NCBI GenBank assembly: GCA_016125005.1
Contig: WGMQ01000040.1
Location: forward strand, 1-41,103
DNA: 41,103 nucleotides
DNA from: a bacterium
Lineage (GTDB): Bacteria; Sumerlaeota; Sumerlaeia; SLMS01
Direction: 5' to 3'
Positions 1 through 7,535 of the stretch are shown piece by piece (positions within the stretch are counted from its first letter, which is position 1; each line of letters opens with the position of its first letter). A model generated the notes under the pieces. The model searched no databases and was not told where the DNA came from. It saw nothing but the letters and a program-made list of their open reading frames with translations. The position numbers were made by a program, and so were the translations under genes.

Positions 1-60
1 ATGGCAGACAGCGGCAGAGGAGACGGGGAGTTGCATCCATCCCGCGTTCTCTGTGCGCTC

Positions 61-90
61 TTCTCCGTGTCTCTGTGCCTCTGTGGTGAA
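61..90 (+). repeat. Short dispersed repeat, 'TCTGTGCCTCTGTGGTGAA' type
   Basis: The stretch reads as a chain of TCTCTGTG/CTCTGTGG units in non-coding DNA. This low-complexity sequence is, from memory, common between genes in Planctomycetes-like and cyanobacterial genomes. There is no second copy in the window, so the call as a repeat rests on general knowledge. Confidence 0.35.
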
Positions 91-180
91 TCTTTTTTCT
101 GATTCAGCCTTGTCCCACAACCCGGCCTTTCAGGCCTGAATGCGAGGGCGGATGGTCTTCGCAGACCACACTAACAGCCC

Positions 181-430
181 TGTCCCGAGAATCTGCGAAA
201 TCGGCGTAATCGGTGGTCGCGCTTGTGTTTTTGCCCCACGCCGATGCGACGCCTTTCAGGGGCGGCCCCCCTCGATCGGCGGTCCGGTGGTGTCGGCCTT
301 GAGGCCTCAACCACCGGCTATTGGCTGTCATCCTTTCAGGATGTTTTCGGCGGGTGGGGTACCCGGACCGTCACCTAAACACACGCACTGTCACCCATGT
401 GCCCGGACTATCTGTTACCCATGTATCCCG
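181..430 (+). repeat. Composite intergenic repeat, left copy
   Basis: Modular non-coding repeat. In order it holds a module with AATCTGCGAAATCGGCGTAA (from 190), a CCGATGCGACGCC module (241-253), a module starting ATCGGCGGTCCGGTGGTGTC (275), a small CATCC-TTTC-AGGATG hairpin (329-343), and a CACACGCACTGTCACCCATG module (near 380-400). The same modules occur in the same order on the minus strand at the right end of the window (40590-41103). No coding signal is seen; open frames through it are chance. Nothing else was found in the gene-free stretch 1-653. Confidence 0.85.
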
Positions 431-444
431 ATGGTACCCTATCG

Positions 445-577
445 TACCCCTTGCGCATCTCAGAGTCATCGTATCTGCGGCATCTGTGTCATCTGCGGAT
501 GGGCGTTTCGCTTTTCATCGCGCCGATGCGACGCTCTTCGCGGTCGGATCCCATCATCGGCGGTCCGGTGGTGTCGC
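445..577 (+). repeat. Composite intergenic repeat, second partial left copy
   Basis: A second, incomplete unit directly follows the first. It has the CATCTGCGG/CATCTGTG/CATCTGCGG run (about 470-510), the CGCCGATGCGACGC module (521-534) and the ATCGGCGGTCCGGTGGTGTC module (556-575). The equivalent tandem arrangement is found inverted at the right end of the window. It stops shortly before the first gene. Confidence 0.8.
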
Positions 578-653
578 GTTCCATGGCGTCCCATGTGGCC
601 TGCACTTTGCCTTATATAGGGATGTGAAGGCCTGAGGAAATGAGGTAACTGCC

Positions 654-908
654 GTGAAAATAGTGATCCACGAAAACGAAGGACTCCCGATGACCGCCAA
701 TCCACGGTTCTGGGATCGGCTTCTTGCGGTTTGCTCGGTCATGCTGCTGATGACGTTGGCGGGGGCTGTTTGGCTGAAGGTCAACGACCGGGGGCCGGGT
801 GCATACAGTGGCAAGCCGATCCAGATCGAAATCCGGGCTCCGGAAGAGCGCGCCGCCGTGGTGAATCCGCCGACTTCCACGGAAGTAGCCGTCGCGGCTC
901 CCCGTTGA
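654..908 (+). CDS. Small single-pass membrane protein of unknown function
   Basis: About 84 residues. A hydrophobic segment (LLAVCSVMLLMTLAGAVWL, roughly residues 24-42) follows a short polar N-terminus, and a charged, proline- and alanine-rich tail of about 40 residues follows it. This suggests a single membrane anchor with a small extracytoplasmic tail. Two starts are plausible: GTG at 654, preceded by GAGGT eight bases upstream, and ATG at 690, preceded by AAGGA; the ATG start would give 72 residues. It lies 67 bases upstream of the type II pseudopilin gene on the same strand, so the two may be co-transcribed, but no secretion-system family is recognised. Function not known. Confidence 0.6.
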   Translation: MKIVIHENEGLPMTANPRFWDRLLAVCSVMLLMTLAGAVWLKVNDRGPGAYSGKPIQIEIRAPEERAAVVNPPTSTEVAVAAPR

Positions 909-975
909 CCTTGACCTGAACCGGGCGCTTGCCCTGCCCTATTCCCATCAGCTTTTTCATGGAGACCTTTTGAAG

Positions 976-1410
976 ATGATGTCAGCCTCTCGCCGCCGCA
1001 ACCGCTCCGGCTTTACCTTCCTCGAGATCATGTTCGTGGTCGTGATCATCGGCATCCTGCTGGCCCTCGTGGGACCGCGCCTGGCCGGTCGTACCCAGAC
1101 GGCCCGCATCGAAGCGACCCGCGCCCAGGTCACGAACCTGGAAACGTCGCTCAAGACCTTCGAGATGGACATGGGTCGTTGGCCCGAAACCCTCGACGAG
1201 ATGGTGAAGGATCCGGACGATGTGGACGACAAGTCCTATCGTGGGCCTTATATGGACAAGGTTCCCCAGGATTCCTGGGGTCAGGACTTCATCTACAAGC
1301 CGGGCAAGAATGCCCGCTTCAACAAGCGCAGCTACGACCTTTCCTCCATGGGGCCGGACAAGGCCGAGGGGACCGAGGATGACATCACGAACTGGGAAGG
1401 GAAGAAGTAA
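976..1410 (+). CDS. gspG: Type II secretion major pseudopilin GspG
   Basis: 144 residues with a class III prepilin leader: a basic N-terminus, then G12 before FTFLEIMFVVVIIG, with Glu at position 5 of the mature chain (E17). The prepilin peptidase would cut after G12. The soluble part has the GspG pattern WP...D.W...FIY, and the SMGPDKAEGTEDDITNW end matches the calcium-binding loop of GspG. It should form the pseudopilus of a type II secretion system in the inner membrane and periplasm. ATG 976 was chosen; a TTG at 970 is closer to a GGAG at 961-964 and would add two residues. No other gsp gene is present, so the system must be encoded elsewhere. A terminator follows. Confidence 0.9.
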   Translation: MMSASRRRNRSGFTFLEIMFVVVIIGILLALVGPRLAGRTQTARIEATRAQVTNLETSLKTFEMDMGRWPETLDEMVKDPDDVDDKSYRGPYMDKVPQDSWGQDFIYKPGKNARFNKRSYDLSSMGPDKAEGTEDDITNWEGKK

Positions 1411-1440
1411 GCAGGGCCCGAAGGCGAGAGCCAAGGCCTG

Positions 1441-1460
1441 ACCGCAGATTTCGCAGATTC
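1441..1460 (+). repeat. Isolated short copy of the CGCAGATT repeat module
   Basis: CCGCAGATTTCGCAGATTC resembles the first module of the terminal composite repeats (reverse complement of the GAATCTGCGAAAT core). It sits alone between the gspG stop and its terminator, which suggests the modules can spread separately. Confidence 0.5.
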
Positions 1461-1465
1461 CATGG

Positions 1466-1495
1466 AAGCCCGGCGTGTCGCAGCGCCGGGCTTTT
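1466..1495 (+). terminator. Intrinsic terminator between gspG and xseB
   Basis: Perfect 10-bp stem AAGCCCGGCG / CGCCGGGCTT (1466-1475 with 1484-1493), loop of eight, ending in TTTT at 1492-1495. It lies between two convergent genes. The AA at its left end gives only a short T run on the other strand, so it mainly serves gspG. Confidence 0.85.
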
Positions 1496-1515
1496 CATTT
1501 GGCGGAGCGGTGCGG

Positions 1516-1785
1516 CTACTCCTCGTCCCCTTCGAATTCGACAGTTTGCAGCGAGCCATCGGCCCCTTCGCGGGCGACGACTTCGATGCGGCGCTCAAGT
1601 CCCTCGAGTCGCTGGAGTGCCTTGCGCCCGATGCGGTGCCCTTCCGCGTACAGGTCGATGGACTTCTCGAGTGACGTCTCCCCGGATTCCAACTGACCGA
1701 CGATCTCTTCCAGTCGGGCGATTTCCTGTTCGAGCGGCACGTCCTCGGGTGGCGTGGTGGGCTTGTCGGTGCTCTTCTTGGCCAT
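1516..1785 (-). CDS. xseB: Exodeoxyribonuclease VII small subunit XseB
   Basis: 89 residues, the usual length for XseB. The family core is clear: FE/LE-type opening (EQEIARLEEIVGQLESGE), then TSLEKSIDLYAEGHRIGRKAL and a helical LQRLEGLERRIE stretch, with an acidic tail. XseB is a small helical-hairpin protein, several copies of which bind XseA to form the single-strand-specific exonuclease used in DNA repair. The ATG is preceded by AAGGAA with a spacing of seven. xseA is not in the window. The 280-base gap upstream (1786-2066) faces the next plus-strand gene and so should hold divergent promoters. Confidence 0.9.
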   Translation of the reverse strand: MAKKSTDKPTTPPEDVPLEQEIARLEEIVGQLESGETSLEKSIDLYAEGHRIGRKALQRLEGLERRIEVVAREGADGSLQTVEFEGDEE

Positions 1786-1988
1786 GAACAGGTTCCTTTC
1801 GCGTGGACGTTAGGTGGAGCGGAAGCGTGCCGATCGGTCAACGGGAGTCCGTGTGAGACGTGCATTGGCCCCCCGTCGGGCATGGGTGGAGCGCCGCTGG
1901 ATCGCTGGTCGTCAGGGTAACCCCTGAGTTTCGTCGGGTCTAGTAGGGGAAAGTATACCTCAATTCTTTGGACCGCTCCAGTATCGCT

Positions 1989-2017
1989 TTGACAGGGGAG
2001 AGCAGCGGCGCTAGCTA
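1989..2017 (+). promoter_or_regulatory. Possible sigma-70-like promoter
   Basis: TTGACA at 1989-1994 is a perfect -35 box, and TAGCTA follows after 17 bases as a poor -10 box. It lies about 50 bases before the ATG of the next secreted-protein gene. Only the -35 box is convincing. Confidence 0.25.
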
Positions 2018-2066
2018 ACCCGCGTTAGTGTTTTTGCGTTCTCAAACCTACGCGCGAGTTCCTTCC

Positions 2067-3044
2067 ATGAGACTCTCCCACCACCTGATTGTCCTTCTCA
2101 ACTGTGCCGCCTGCTGTGCGACCGGAGTACTGCCTGGGGCCGCTCCCGCACCGGCTGAGTTTTCGAGCCCCGCGCTGGCGTTTGAGGAACTGGCGCCTTG
2201 GATCGGCGCAACAGCCGGTTCTGAGGATTCCAAGGAAGGGATGCAATCATTGGACTGGAAGGATACAGTGGAGGTGCAGCGTCTGCGGTATCGAAACGCC
2301 CGGCTGGATGTTTCGGCCTATGACACGCTGACTTTCTGGGCACATTCGGAAGTGGCAAATGGTGCGGTGCTTGCCCTCGTCCTGATCTCCGACAATCCGG
2401 AGACTGAGGATGAGGACAACCTGCGTTACAACTTCCGCGTGGACTGGACGGGCTGGAAACTGCACACGGTACCGTTCTCCGCCTTCAAGGCGGTCCGCGA
2501 GCCGGTGGGGCCGTCGAAGGTTGATCACATCGTGTTTGCCTCCTCCAAGTACGCCTGCGGCGAGCCGCTGGCCGACACGCACATCAAACTGGACGACCTG
2601 CGGTTTGTCTCGAGCACCAGCAAGCGGGCGGCGGATGCGGTGACGACGGAGGCCCCCACAGGGAAGGTGGAGTGGGTCGCGTTCGATGGGGCTGCCGTGG
2701 CGCGGTCTGTGGCCAATGACGGCCGGGCGCTGGTGTATTTCCGTTCCGACATGCCCATGTGCAAGGAATTCGAAAAGGCCTATCTGCTGACGCCCGAGAC
2801 AAACAAGGCGTTGGCTGGCCACACACTTTACTTTGCCGATCCGCTGAAGAACTCGCTGGTGGCGGGTCAGTTCCGCGTCAGCAAGGTGCCGACGCTGATG
2901 ATCCTGACGCCGGACGGTGGTCAGGAATCGCTCTCGGTGAACGTGAACACTACGCCCGAGTCGATCATGGAGTTTCTGGCGCGGATGCCGAAGACCGCGG
3001 GGATGGCCTCCGCGAAGCAAGCCGGGGAAGGTGTGGCGCCGTAA
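2067..3044 (+). CDS. Secreted protein: CBM11/CIA30-like domain plus degenerate thioredoxin fold
   Basis: 325 residues with a Sec signal peptide (MRLSHH, hydrophobic run, APAPA). Residues about 35-200 look like a galactose-binding-like beta-sandwich: YDTLTFWAHS, WTGWKLHTVPFSAF and HIKLDDLRF fit the CBM11/CIA30 pattern. Residues about 215-325 look like a thioredoxin fold: LVYFRSDMPMCKEFEKA stands where the WCxxC motif would be, and KVPTLMI gives the cis-proline. Only one cysteine of the motif remains, so disulfide reductase activity is unlikely; a binding or thiol-sensing role is possible. ATG 2067 was chosen because it starts the signal peptide; a GTG at 2028 would add 13 residues. The combination is not one I know by name. 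Confidence 0.65.
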   Translation: MRLSHHLIVLLNCAACCATGVLPGAAPAPAEFSSPALAFEELAPWIGATAGSEDSKEGMQSLDWKDTVEVQRLRYRNARLDVSAYDTLTFWAHSEVANGAVLALVLISDNPETEDEDNLRYNFRVDWTGWKLHTVPFSAFKAVREPVGPSKVDHIVFASSKYACGEPLADTHIKLDDLRFVSSTSKRAADAVTTEAPTGKVEWVAFDGAAVARSVANDGRALVYFRSDMPMCKEFEKAYLLTPETNKALAGHTLYFADPLKNSLVAGQFRVSKVPTLMILTPDGGQESLSVNVNTTPESIMEFLARMPKTAGMASAKQAGEGVAP

Positions 3045-3056
3045 TGGCAGCCTGCC

Positions 3057-3080
3057 GGGCGTCGCCATTCGGCGACGCCC
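3057..3080 (+). terminator. Hairpin after the secreted fusion gene, weak terminator
   Basis: Perfect 10-bp stem GGGCGTCGCC / GGCGACGCCC with an ATTC loop, 13 bases after the stop. No T run follows directly (a TTTTTT lies about 25 bases further on), so it may be a terminator stem, an RNA-end stabiliser or a repeat hairpin. Confidence 0.45.
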
Positions 3081-3230
3081 CCAACCGAACCAACAAGACC
3101 AATCGCGCTTTTTTCACCTCCGCCATTGACCGCGGGGCGTGAATCGGCAGAGCTTTTGCCGCTTTTGATTCTGTGACCCGTCCCGGGCCTGCCGGGTGGG
3201 CGCATTTTGCACCAAGGACGACCACTGACC

Positions 3231-3701
3231 ATGCCCGTGTTGGCTCATCGCCGTGACGAGATCGAACGCCTGTGTGCGAAGTACCCTTCGCGCCGGTCTG
3301 CGCTGCTTCCCCTCCTTTGGATGGTGCAGGAGCAGGAAGGCTGGGTTTCCCAGGATTCCATGCGCGAAGTGGCCGACATCATCGGGTGCACCGCGGCGGA
3401 GGTCTATGAGGTCGTCAGCTTCTACACGATGTACAACCAGAAGCCGACCGGTCGTCACCACATCCAGCTTTGCCACACGCTGGCCTGCGCGATCTGCGGG
3501 TCGGCGGAGGCGGGCGAGTACATCAAGAACAAGTACGGTTTCACACATGGTAAGTCGATGTCGGACGACGGGCGTTTCTCGATCGTTGAGGTCGAGTGCA
3601 TCGGCGCCTGCTCCAACGCTCCGGCCATGCTGGTGGGAGAGACGCTCTACGGCGACCTGACGCCGGAGAGCATCGACTCCATCCTAGGCGCCCACGCCTG
3701 A
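3231..3701 (+). CDS. nuoE: NADH:quinone oxidoreductase subunit E (24-kDa, 2Fe-2S)
   Basis: 156 residues with the NuoE/HoxE thioredoxin-like fold. The four cluster ligands are present with family spacing: C81, C86, C123 and C127 (CHTLAC and CIGAC). The N-terminal helical part ends in VYEVVSFYTMYN, a family hallmark. It passes electrons between the flavin subunit and the [2Fe-2S] cluster N1a. The start MPVLAHRRDE was chosen for its ATG and an AAGGA 12 bases upstream; a TTG at 3207 is possible. It lies 58 bases before nuoF and clearly forms an operon with it. No NuoG follows, so it could also serve a hydrogenase or formate dehydrogenase as a diaphorase module. Confidence 0.93.
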   Translation: MPVLAHRRDEIERLCAKYPSRRSALLPLLWMVQEQEGWVSQDSMREVADIIGCTAAEVYEVVSFYTMYNQKPTGRHHIQLCHTLACAICGSAEAGEYIKNKYGFTHGKSMSDDGRFSIVEVECIGACSNAPAMLVGETLYGDLTPESIDSILGAHA

Positions 3702-3759
3702 GTTCGCTGAACCGTCGCCCGCTGTTGCGATTTCTTCCACGTCCCAAGGAACGCTGATC

Positions 3760-5130
3760 ATGCCTGTTGTCGAGTACGAGAAGGCTCTGCTGCCGAACAT
3801 CGCGAGCAATGAAACCGAGTGGCTGAAGGCCTATGAGGCCGGTGGTGGCTATGCGGCTCTCAAGCGCGCGCTCGGCATGACGCCTGAGGAATTGGTGAAC
3901 ATCGTGAAGGATTCGGGCCTCCGCGGTCGCGGCGGCGCCGGCTTCCCCACGGGCATGAAGTGGAGCTTCCTGCCGAAGGGGGCCAAACCGCGTTATCTGG
4001 CGGTGAACGCCGACGAGTCCGAGCCGGGCACCTGCAAGGACCGCCCCATCATGGAGAAGCGTCCGCACCTCCTGATCGAAGGCATCGTGTGCTCGTTGCT
4101 GGCGATCGAGTCGGAGTGGGCGGCGATCTACATCCGCGGCGAATACTACAACGCGGCGAAGGTCATGCAGAAGGCGGTCGACGAGGCCTATGCGGCTGGC
4201 ATCCTGGGCGACAACGCGATGGGGTCCGGCAAGAAGGCCCACATCGTGGTGCATCGCGGCGCCGGTGCCTATATCTGCGGCGAGGAAACCTCGCTGCTCA
4301 CGTCGCTCGAAGGCTATCGTGGCTACCCGAAGCTGAAGCCACCGTTCCCCGCCATTAGCGGCCTTTATGGCAAGCCGACGATCATCAACAACGTGGAGAC
4401 GCTGGCCTGCGTGCCGCTGATCCTGACCCGCGGTGTGGAGTGGTTCAAGTCCTACGTCCACGAGAAGTCGACGGGCCTGCGCCTGTACTCGGTCTCCGGT
4501 CACGTGAAGCGTCCCGGCGTGTACGAGCTTCCGATGACCGTGACGATGAAGGAAATGATCTACGACTACTGCGGCGGCATCCGCAACGATCACGACTTGA
4601 AGTTCGTGATCCCCGGCGGTTCGTCGTCCCAGTGGATCCTGCCGAACAATCTCGACTTTGCGCTGTCGGTGGAAGGCGTTGCCTCGGCTGGTTCGATGTT
4701 GGGCTCGGCGGCCATCATGGTGTTCGACCACACCGTTTGCCCGGTCTGGGCGGCGGTGAACACGAGCGCGTTCTATCGCCACGAGTCCTGCGGCCAGTGT
4801 ACACCCTGCCGCGAAGGCACCGCGTGGATGCACAAGATTCTCATGCGCATCGAAAACGGCGGCGCGACGATGAAGGACTTGGAGACGCTCATCAACGTGG
4901 CGGGCGACGGTCGCCCGAACACGGGCATGATCAGCGGCAAGTCGATCTGCGCGCTCGGCGACGCAGCGGCCTGGCCGGTTGGGTCTGCCCTCAAGACCTT
5001 CCGTCACGAGTTCGAGGAACACATCAAGCTCGGTTACTGCCCCTACAAGAACAAGCGCTACTGGATGGCCAACGGCAAGTTCGTCAACGAGACGTTCGAG
5101 CACAAGCCGACCTGGGGTGCACACCACTAA
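3760..5130 (+). CDS. nuoF: NADH:quinone oxidoreductase subunit F (51-kDa, FMN/NADH)
   Basis: 456 residues, full length. The FMN-binding glycine-rich loop GRGGAGFPTG is at residues 56-65, the NADH-site stretch GAGAYICGEETSLLTSLEG lies near residue 170, and the 4Fe-4S ligands are C344, C347, C350 and C397 (ESCGQCTPC...SIC). It oxidises NADH and feeds electrons through FMN to iron-sulfur clusters in complex I or a related bifurcating or diaphorase complex. AAGGAA precedes the ATG. Downstream comes a strong terminator rather than nuoG, so nuoEF is a two-gene unit here. Confidence 0.95.
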   Translation: MPVVEYEKALLPNIASNETEWLKAYEAGGGYAALKRALGMTPEELVNIVKDSGLRGRGGAGFPTGMKWSFLPKGAKPRYLAVNADESEPGTCKDRPIMEKRPHLLIEGIVCSLLAIESEWAAIYIRGEYYNAAKVMQKAVDEAYAAGILGDNAMGSGKKAHIVVHRGAGAYICGEETSLLTSLEGYRGYPKLKPPFPAISGLYGKPTIINNVETLACVPLILTRGVEWFKSYVHEKSTGLRLYSVSGHVKRPGVYELPMTVTMKEMIYDYCGGIRNDHDLKFVIPGGSSSQWILPNNLDFALSVEGVASAGSMLGSAAIMVFDHTVCPVWAAVNTSAFYRHESCGQCTPCREGTAWMHKILMRIENGGATMKDLETLINVAGDGRPNTGMISGKSICALGDAAAWPVGSALKTFRHEFEEHIKLGYCPYKNKRYWMANGKFVNETFEHKPTWGAHH

Positions 5131-5152
5131 ATCCCGCCTCCGATTCAGGACG

Positions 5153-5192
5153 AAATCCCCCCTGGGCGACTACCGTTCCAGGGGGGATTTTT
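5153..5192 (+). terminator. Intrinsic terminator of the nuoEF operon
   Basis: Perfect 13-bp stem AAATCCCCCCTGG / CCAGGGGGGATTT (5153-5165 with 5178-5190), 12-base loop, followed by T's to 5192. It is one of the strongest terminators in the window and ends the unit 23 bases after nuoF. Confidence 0.95.
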
Positions 5193-5396
5193 GTGTCCCC
5201 ATGAAGTTTGATGTGACATTTGGACCGCAATTTTTCCGCTTCCACCAACCCTGAAGCCACTTGCCATCGCGAAGGCCATGGGATAGGCGTAACGACAATC
5301 CAGACGGAAGTAATGAGGATGTGTCCGCCCCGCATGAGGACGGGTCCACCTTCAGGGTTTTGGTCTGGGTCGAGACCCATTTAATCGAGGAACCCA

Positions 5397-7373
5397 ATGA
5401 TTAAGAATCGCATGCTCGCCCTTGTTTGTGGCGCCACCATGTTGATGGCCGGTGCCGCGCCAGCCGCAGAGTGGCTGGTGGAGAACGATACCACGAGCTT
5501 TGCGCTGACCGGGACGTGGTCCAGCACGGCCACGGGAGGGTACAACAATACCTCCTATCGCTATGGCACAACGGGCGTGAATCGCACGGCCAAGTGGAAT
5601 GCCACGATTCCCCACGCGGGCAAGTATCGGGTGCAGGCCATCTTCCGCTCGGGCACCAACCGCCCGACGGCAGCGCGCTACGTGATCGCGGATAAGGACA
5701 GTTCCTACGTCGCCACGGCGAATCAGACGATCAATAACCTGACCTGGGTCACGCTGGGCGACTACCAGCTCGACTACGGCACCGTGTCGGTGACGCTGGA
5801 TGCGCTGGGCTCCACCCCCTCGGGGCGCTCCGCCATCGCGGATGCGATCCGCATCGTCGAGATCCTCGATGCGGATGAAATGCGCATCGCCATCATCACC
5901 AACTACGACACGCTGAACAGCACCTCCGCGATCCAGGGCTATGTCGATACGATCGCGAGCCAGAACTATAACTCGATCGCGGTTCACGCCCGCTACCGTG
6001 GCGATGCGACCTACTTCCCCAATCGTTCCAATTCAAAGTACCCGAACAACGAACCTCGTACATCGTTGGCCGGCTCCGTTGACGTGATCCAGGAGTTTGT
6101 CAATCGCGGCCACGCCGCGGGCCTGAAGGTTTTCGCCTACACGAACCTGTGGTGCATGACCGACGGCAAGGACACCGATTCCCGCCCGACCCACCCGATC
6201 AACACCCACCCGGAATGGATCACCTACGAACGGAACAACGGCAGCCCGATCCGTATGACCACGGCCAAGGACCCGGAAGGCCTGTGGTTCGACCCAGCCA
6301 TCCCCGAAATGCGCGAATACACCGCCAACGTCGTCGCCGACATCGTATCGAACTACGCGATCGACGGTGTGATGCTGGACCGGATTCGCTATCCGCAGAC
6401 GAACTGGAATCGCACCATCGACTTCGGTTACCACCCGACGGCGATTGCTGCCTTCAACGCCAAGTACGGCAAGAGCGGAGTGCCCGTGGGCAGCGACGCC
6501 GATTGGCAGCAGTTCCGGCGCGATCAGGTGAACCTCGGCATCGAGGCAGTCACCTATCACGTCGTCAACGAGCGCCCTGACTGCATCGTCCTCAGCTACC
6601 CCATCGGTCGCCTTAACGATGCGGTGAACTTCAACTACTGCAAGTGGGCCGACTGGATGAATGGCGGCTATATGGACGCCACGCTCCCCCAGGTCTATCG
6701 TGACACCAACGCGGACTTCACTGTCGGAGCCAACGAGCAGCGTGCGGCCTACAGCGGCAGCCGCCTTTTGGGCCTTGCCTACAAAGCCTACACTGCTGGC
6801 ATCGATCTCGACGGCCAGATGGCCATCGGCCGTCAGACCGGCTTCAATGGCATTTCTCCGTTCCGCCACGGCTCGCTAATGACCTTGGGCTATCAGGCCG
6901 ATCTGCAGAACACCTTCACAAGCTGGGCACCCTGGCCCGCCATGCCTTGGAAGACCCCCGGTGCCGCCACCTCTGTCGTGAAGGACAACGATGCCGGTTC
7001 GCCGACCTTCGTTACTTCCGGTACTTGGTCCACCTCCGCGTCGTCGGGCTACAATGGCACCGGCTATCGCTTTGCGACTGCCGGCGGGGCGCACTACGCG
7101 ACGTGGGACCTGAACGCGCCGTCGACCGGCTTGTGGAAGGTTGAGGTCCAGTACCGTTCCGGCACCAACCGCGCCAGTGCCGCCAAGTATCGCGTCACCT
7201 CGGCCAACGGCGAGAGCGTTGTGAGCGTCAACCAGCAGGCGAACAATCTGGTCTGGGTGAGCCTCGGCAACTTCGAACTGGTCCAAGGCCGCGGCACCGT
7301 GACGCTTGACGCTGCGACGTCGACCGGCGGCACCGTCGTCATCGCCGACGCGGTTCGCATCACAAAGCAGTAA
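5397..7373 (+). CDS. Secreted GHL10-family glycoside hydrolase-like protein with two flanking beta-sandwich domains
   Basis: 658 residues with a Sec signal peptide ending APAAE. The central part (about 165-520) resembles the GHL10 (DUF187/YngK-type) TIM barrel: YNSIAVHARYRGDATYF, GLKVFAYTN, WFDPAIPEMREYTANVVADIV and YAIDGVMLDRIRYP. In this family the acidic residues in the IDGVMLDR region are thought to be catalytic. Residues about 24-158 and 533-658 are copies of one domain (TGTWSST.TGGYNNTSYRY and TSGTWSTSASSGYNGTGYRF; FRSGTNRPTAA and YRSGTNRASAA; SLG/TLGDYQL). They match golvesin/xanthan-lyase-type carbohydrate-binding domains. GAGG six bases before the ATG gives the start. A terminator follows at once, so it is monocistronic. 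The substrate is unknown. Confidence 0.8.
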   Translation: MIKNRMLALVCGATMLMAGAAPAAEWLVENDTTSFALTGTWSSTATGGYNNTSYRYGTTGVNRTAKWNATIPHAGKYRVQAIFRSGTNRPTAARYVIADKDSSYVATANQTINNLTWVTLGDYQLDYGTVSVTLDALGSTPSGRSAIADAIRIVEILDADEMRIAIITNYDTLNSTSAIQGYVDTIASQNYNSIAVHARYRGDATYFPNRSNSKYPNNEPRTSLAGSVDVIQEFVNRGHAAGLKVFAYTNLWCMTDGKDTDSRPTHPINTHPEWITYERNNGSPIRMTTAKDPEGLWFDPAIPEMREYTANVVADIVSNYAIDGVMLDRIRYPQTNWNRTIDFGYHPTAIAAFNAKYGKSGVPVGSDADWQQFRRDQVNLGIEAVTYHVVNERPDCIVLSYPIGRLNDAVNFNYCKWADWMNGGYMDATLPQVYRDTNADFTVGANEQRAAYSGSRLLGLAYKAYTAGIDLDGQMAIGRQTGFNGISPFRHGSLMTLGYQADLQNTFTSWAPWPAMPWKTPGAATSVVKDNDAGSPTFVTSGTWSTSASSGYNGTGYRFATAGGAHYATWDLNAPSTGLWKVEVQYRSGTNRASAAKYRVTSANGESVVSVNQQANNLVWVSLGNFELVQGRGTVTLDAATSTGGTVVIADAVRITKQ

Positions 7374-7402
7374 GCCAGCCCAACAGTTGTGGGGAAGAAT
7401 GC

Positions 7403-7441
7403 ACTCCCCCGTACCCGGAACATCGGGTGCGGGGGAGTTTT
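7403..7441 (+). terminator. Intrinsic terminator after the GHL10-like gene
   Basis: Fifteen-pair stem ACTCCCCCGTACCCG / CGGGTGCGGGGGAGT (7403-7417 with 7424-7438) with one G-U wobble, six-base loop and TTTT at 7438-7441. Confidence 0.92.
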
Positions 7442-7535
7442 CGTTGAAATTGAAGGGCTCTCTTCCGCTTGCGGTGAGGTGTCGCCGTGCGAGCATCCTT
7501 CGACGATCCCTCCTCCAACAGCCAAGGCCTTCCAA

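Noticed and set aside
1..640. CRISPR array in the terminal repeats
   Set aside because: Modules differ in length and are arranged as composite units without regular 25-40 base repeats and spacers, and no cas gene is present.
140..705. Open frames in the left repeat region
   Set aside because: They contain the repeat-derived peptides and no ribosome-binding site or family match.
3541..5127. Long minus-strand open frame opposite nuoF (528 codons)
   Set aside because: It is antisense to a certain gene, its translation is Arg/His/Val-rich without any family signature, and such frames are expected in GC-rich DNA.
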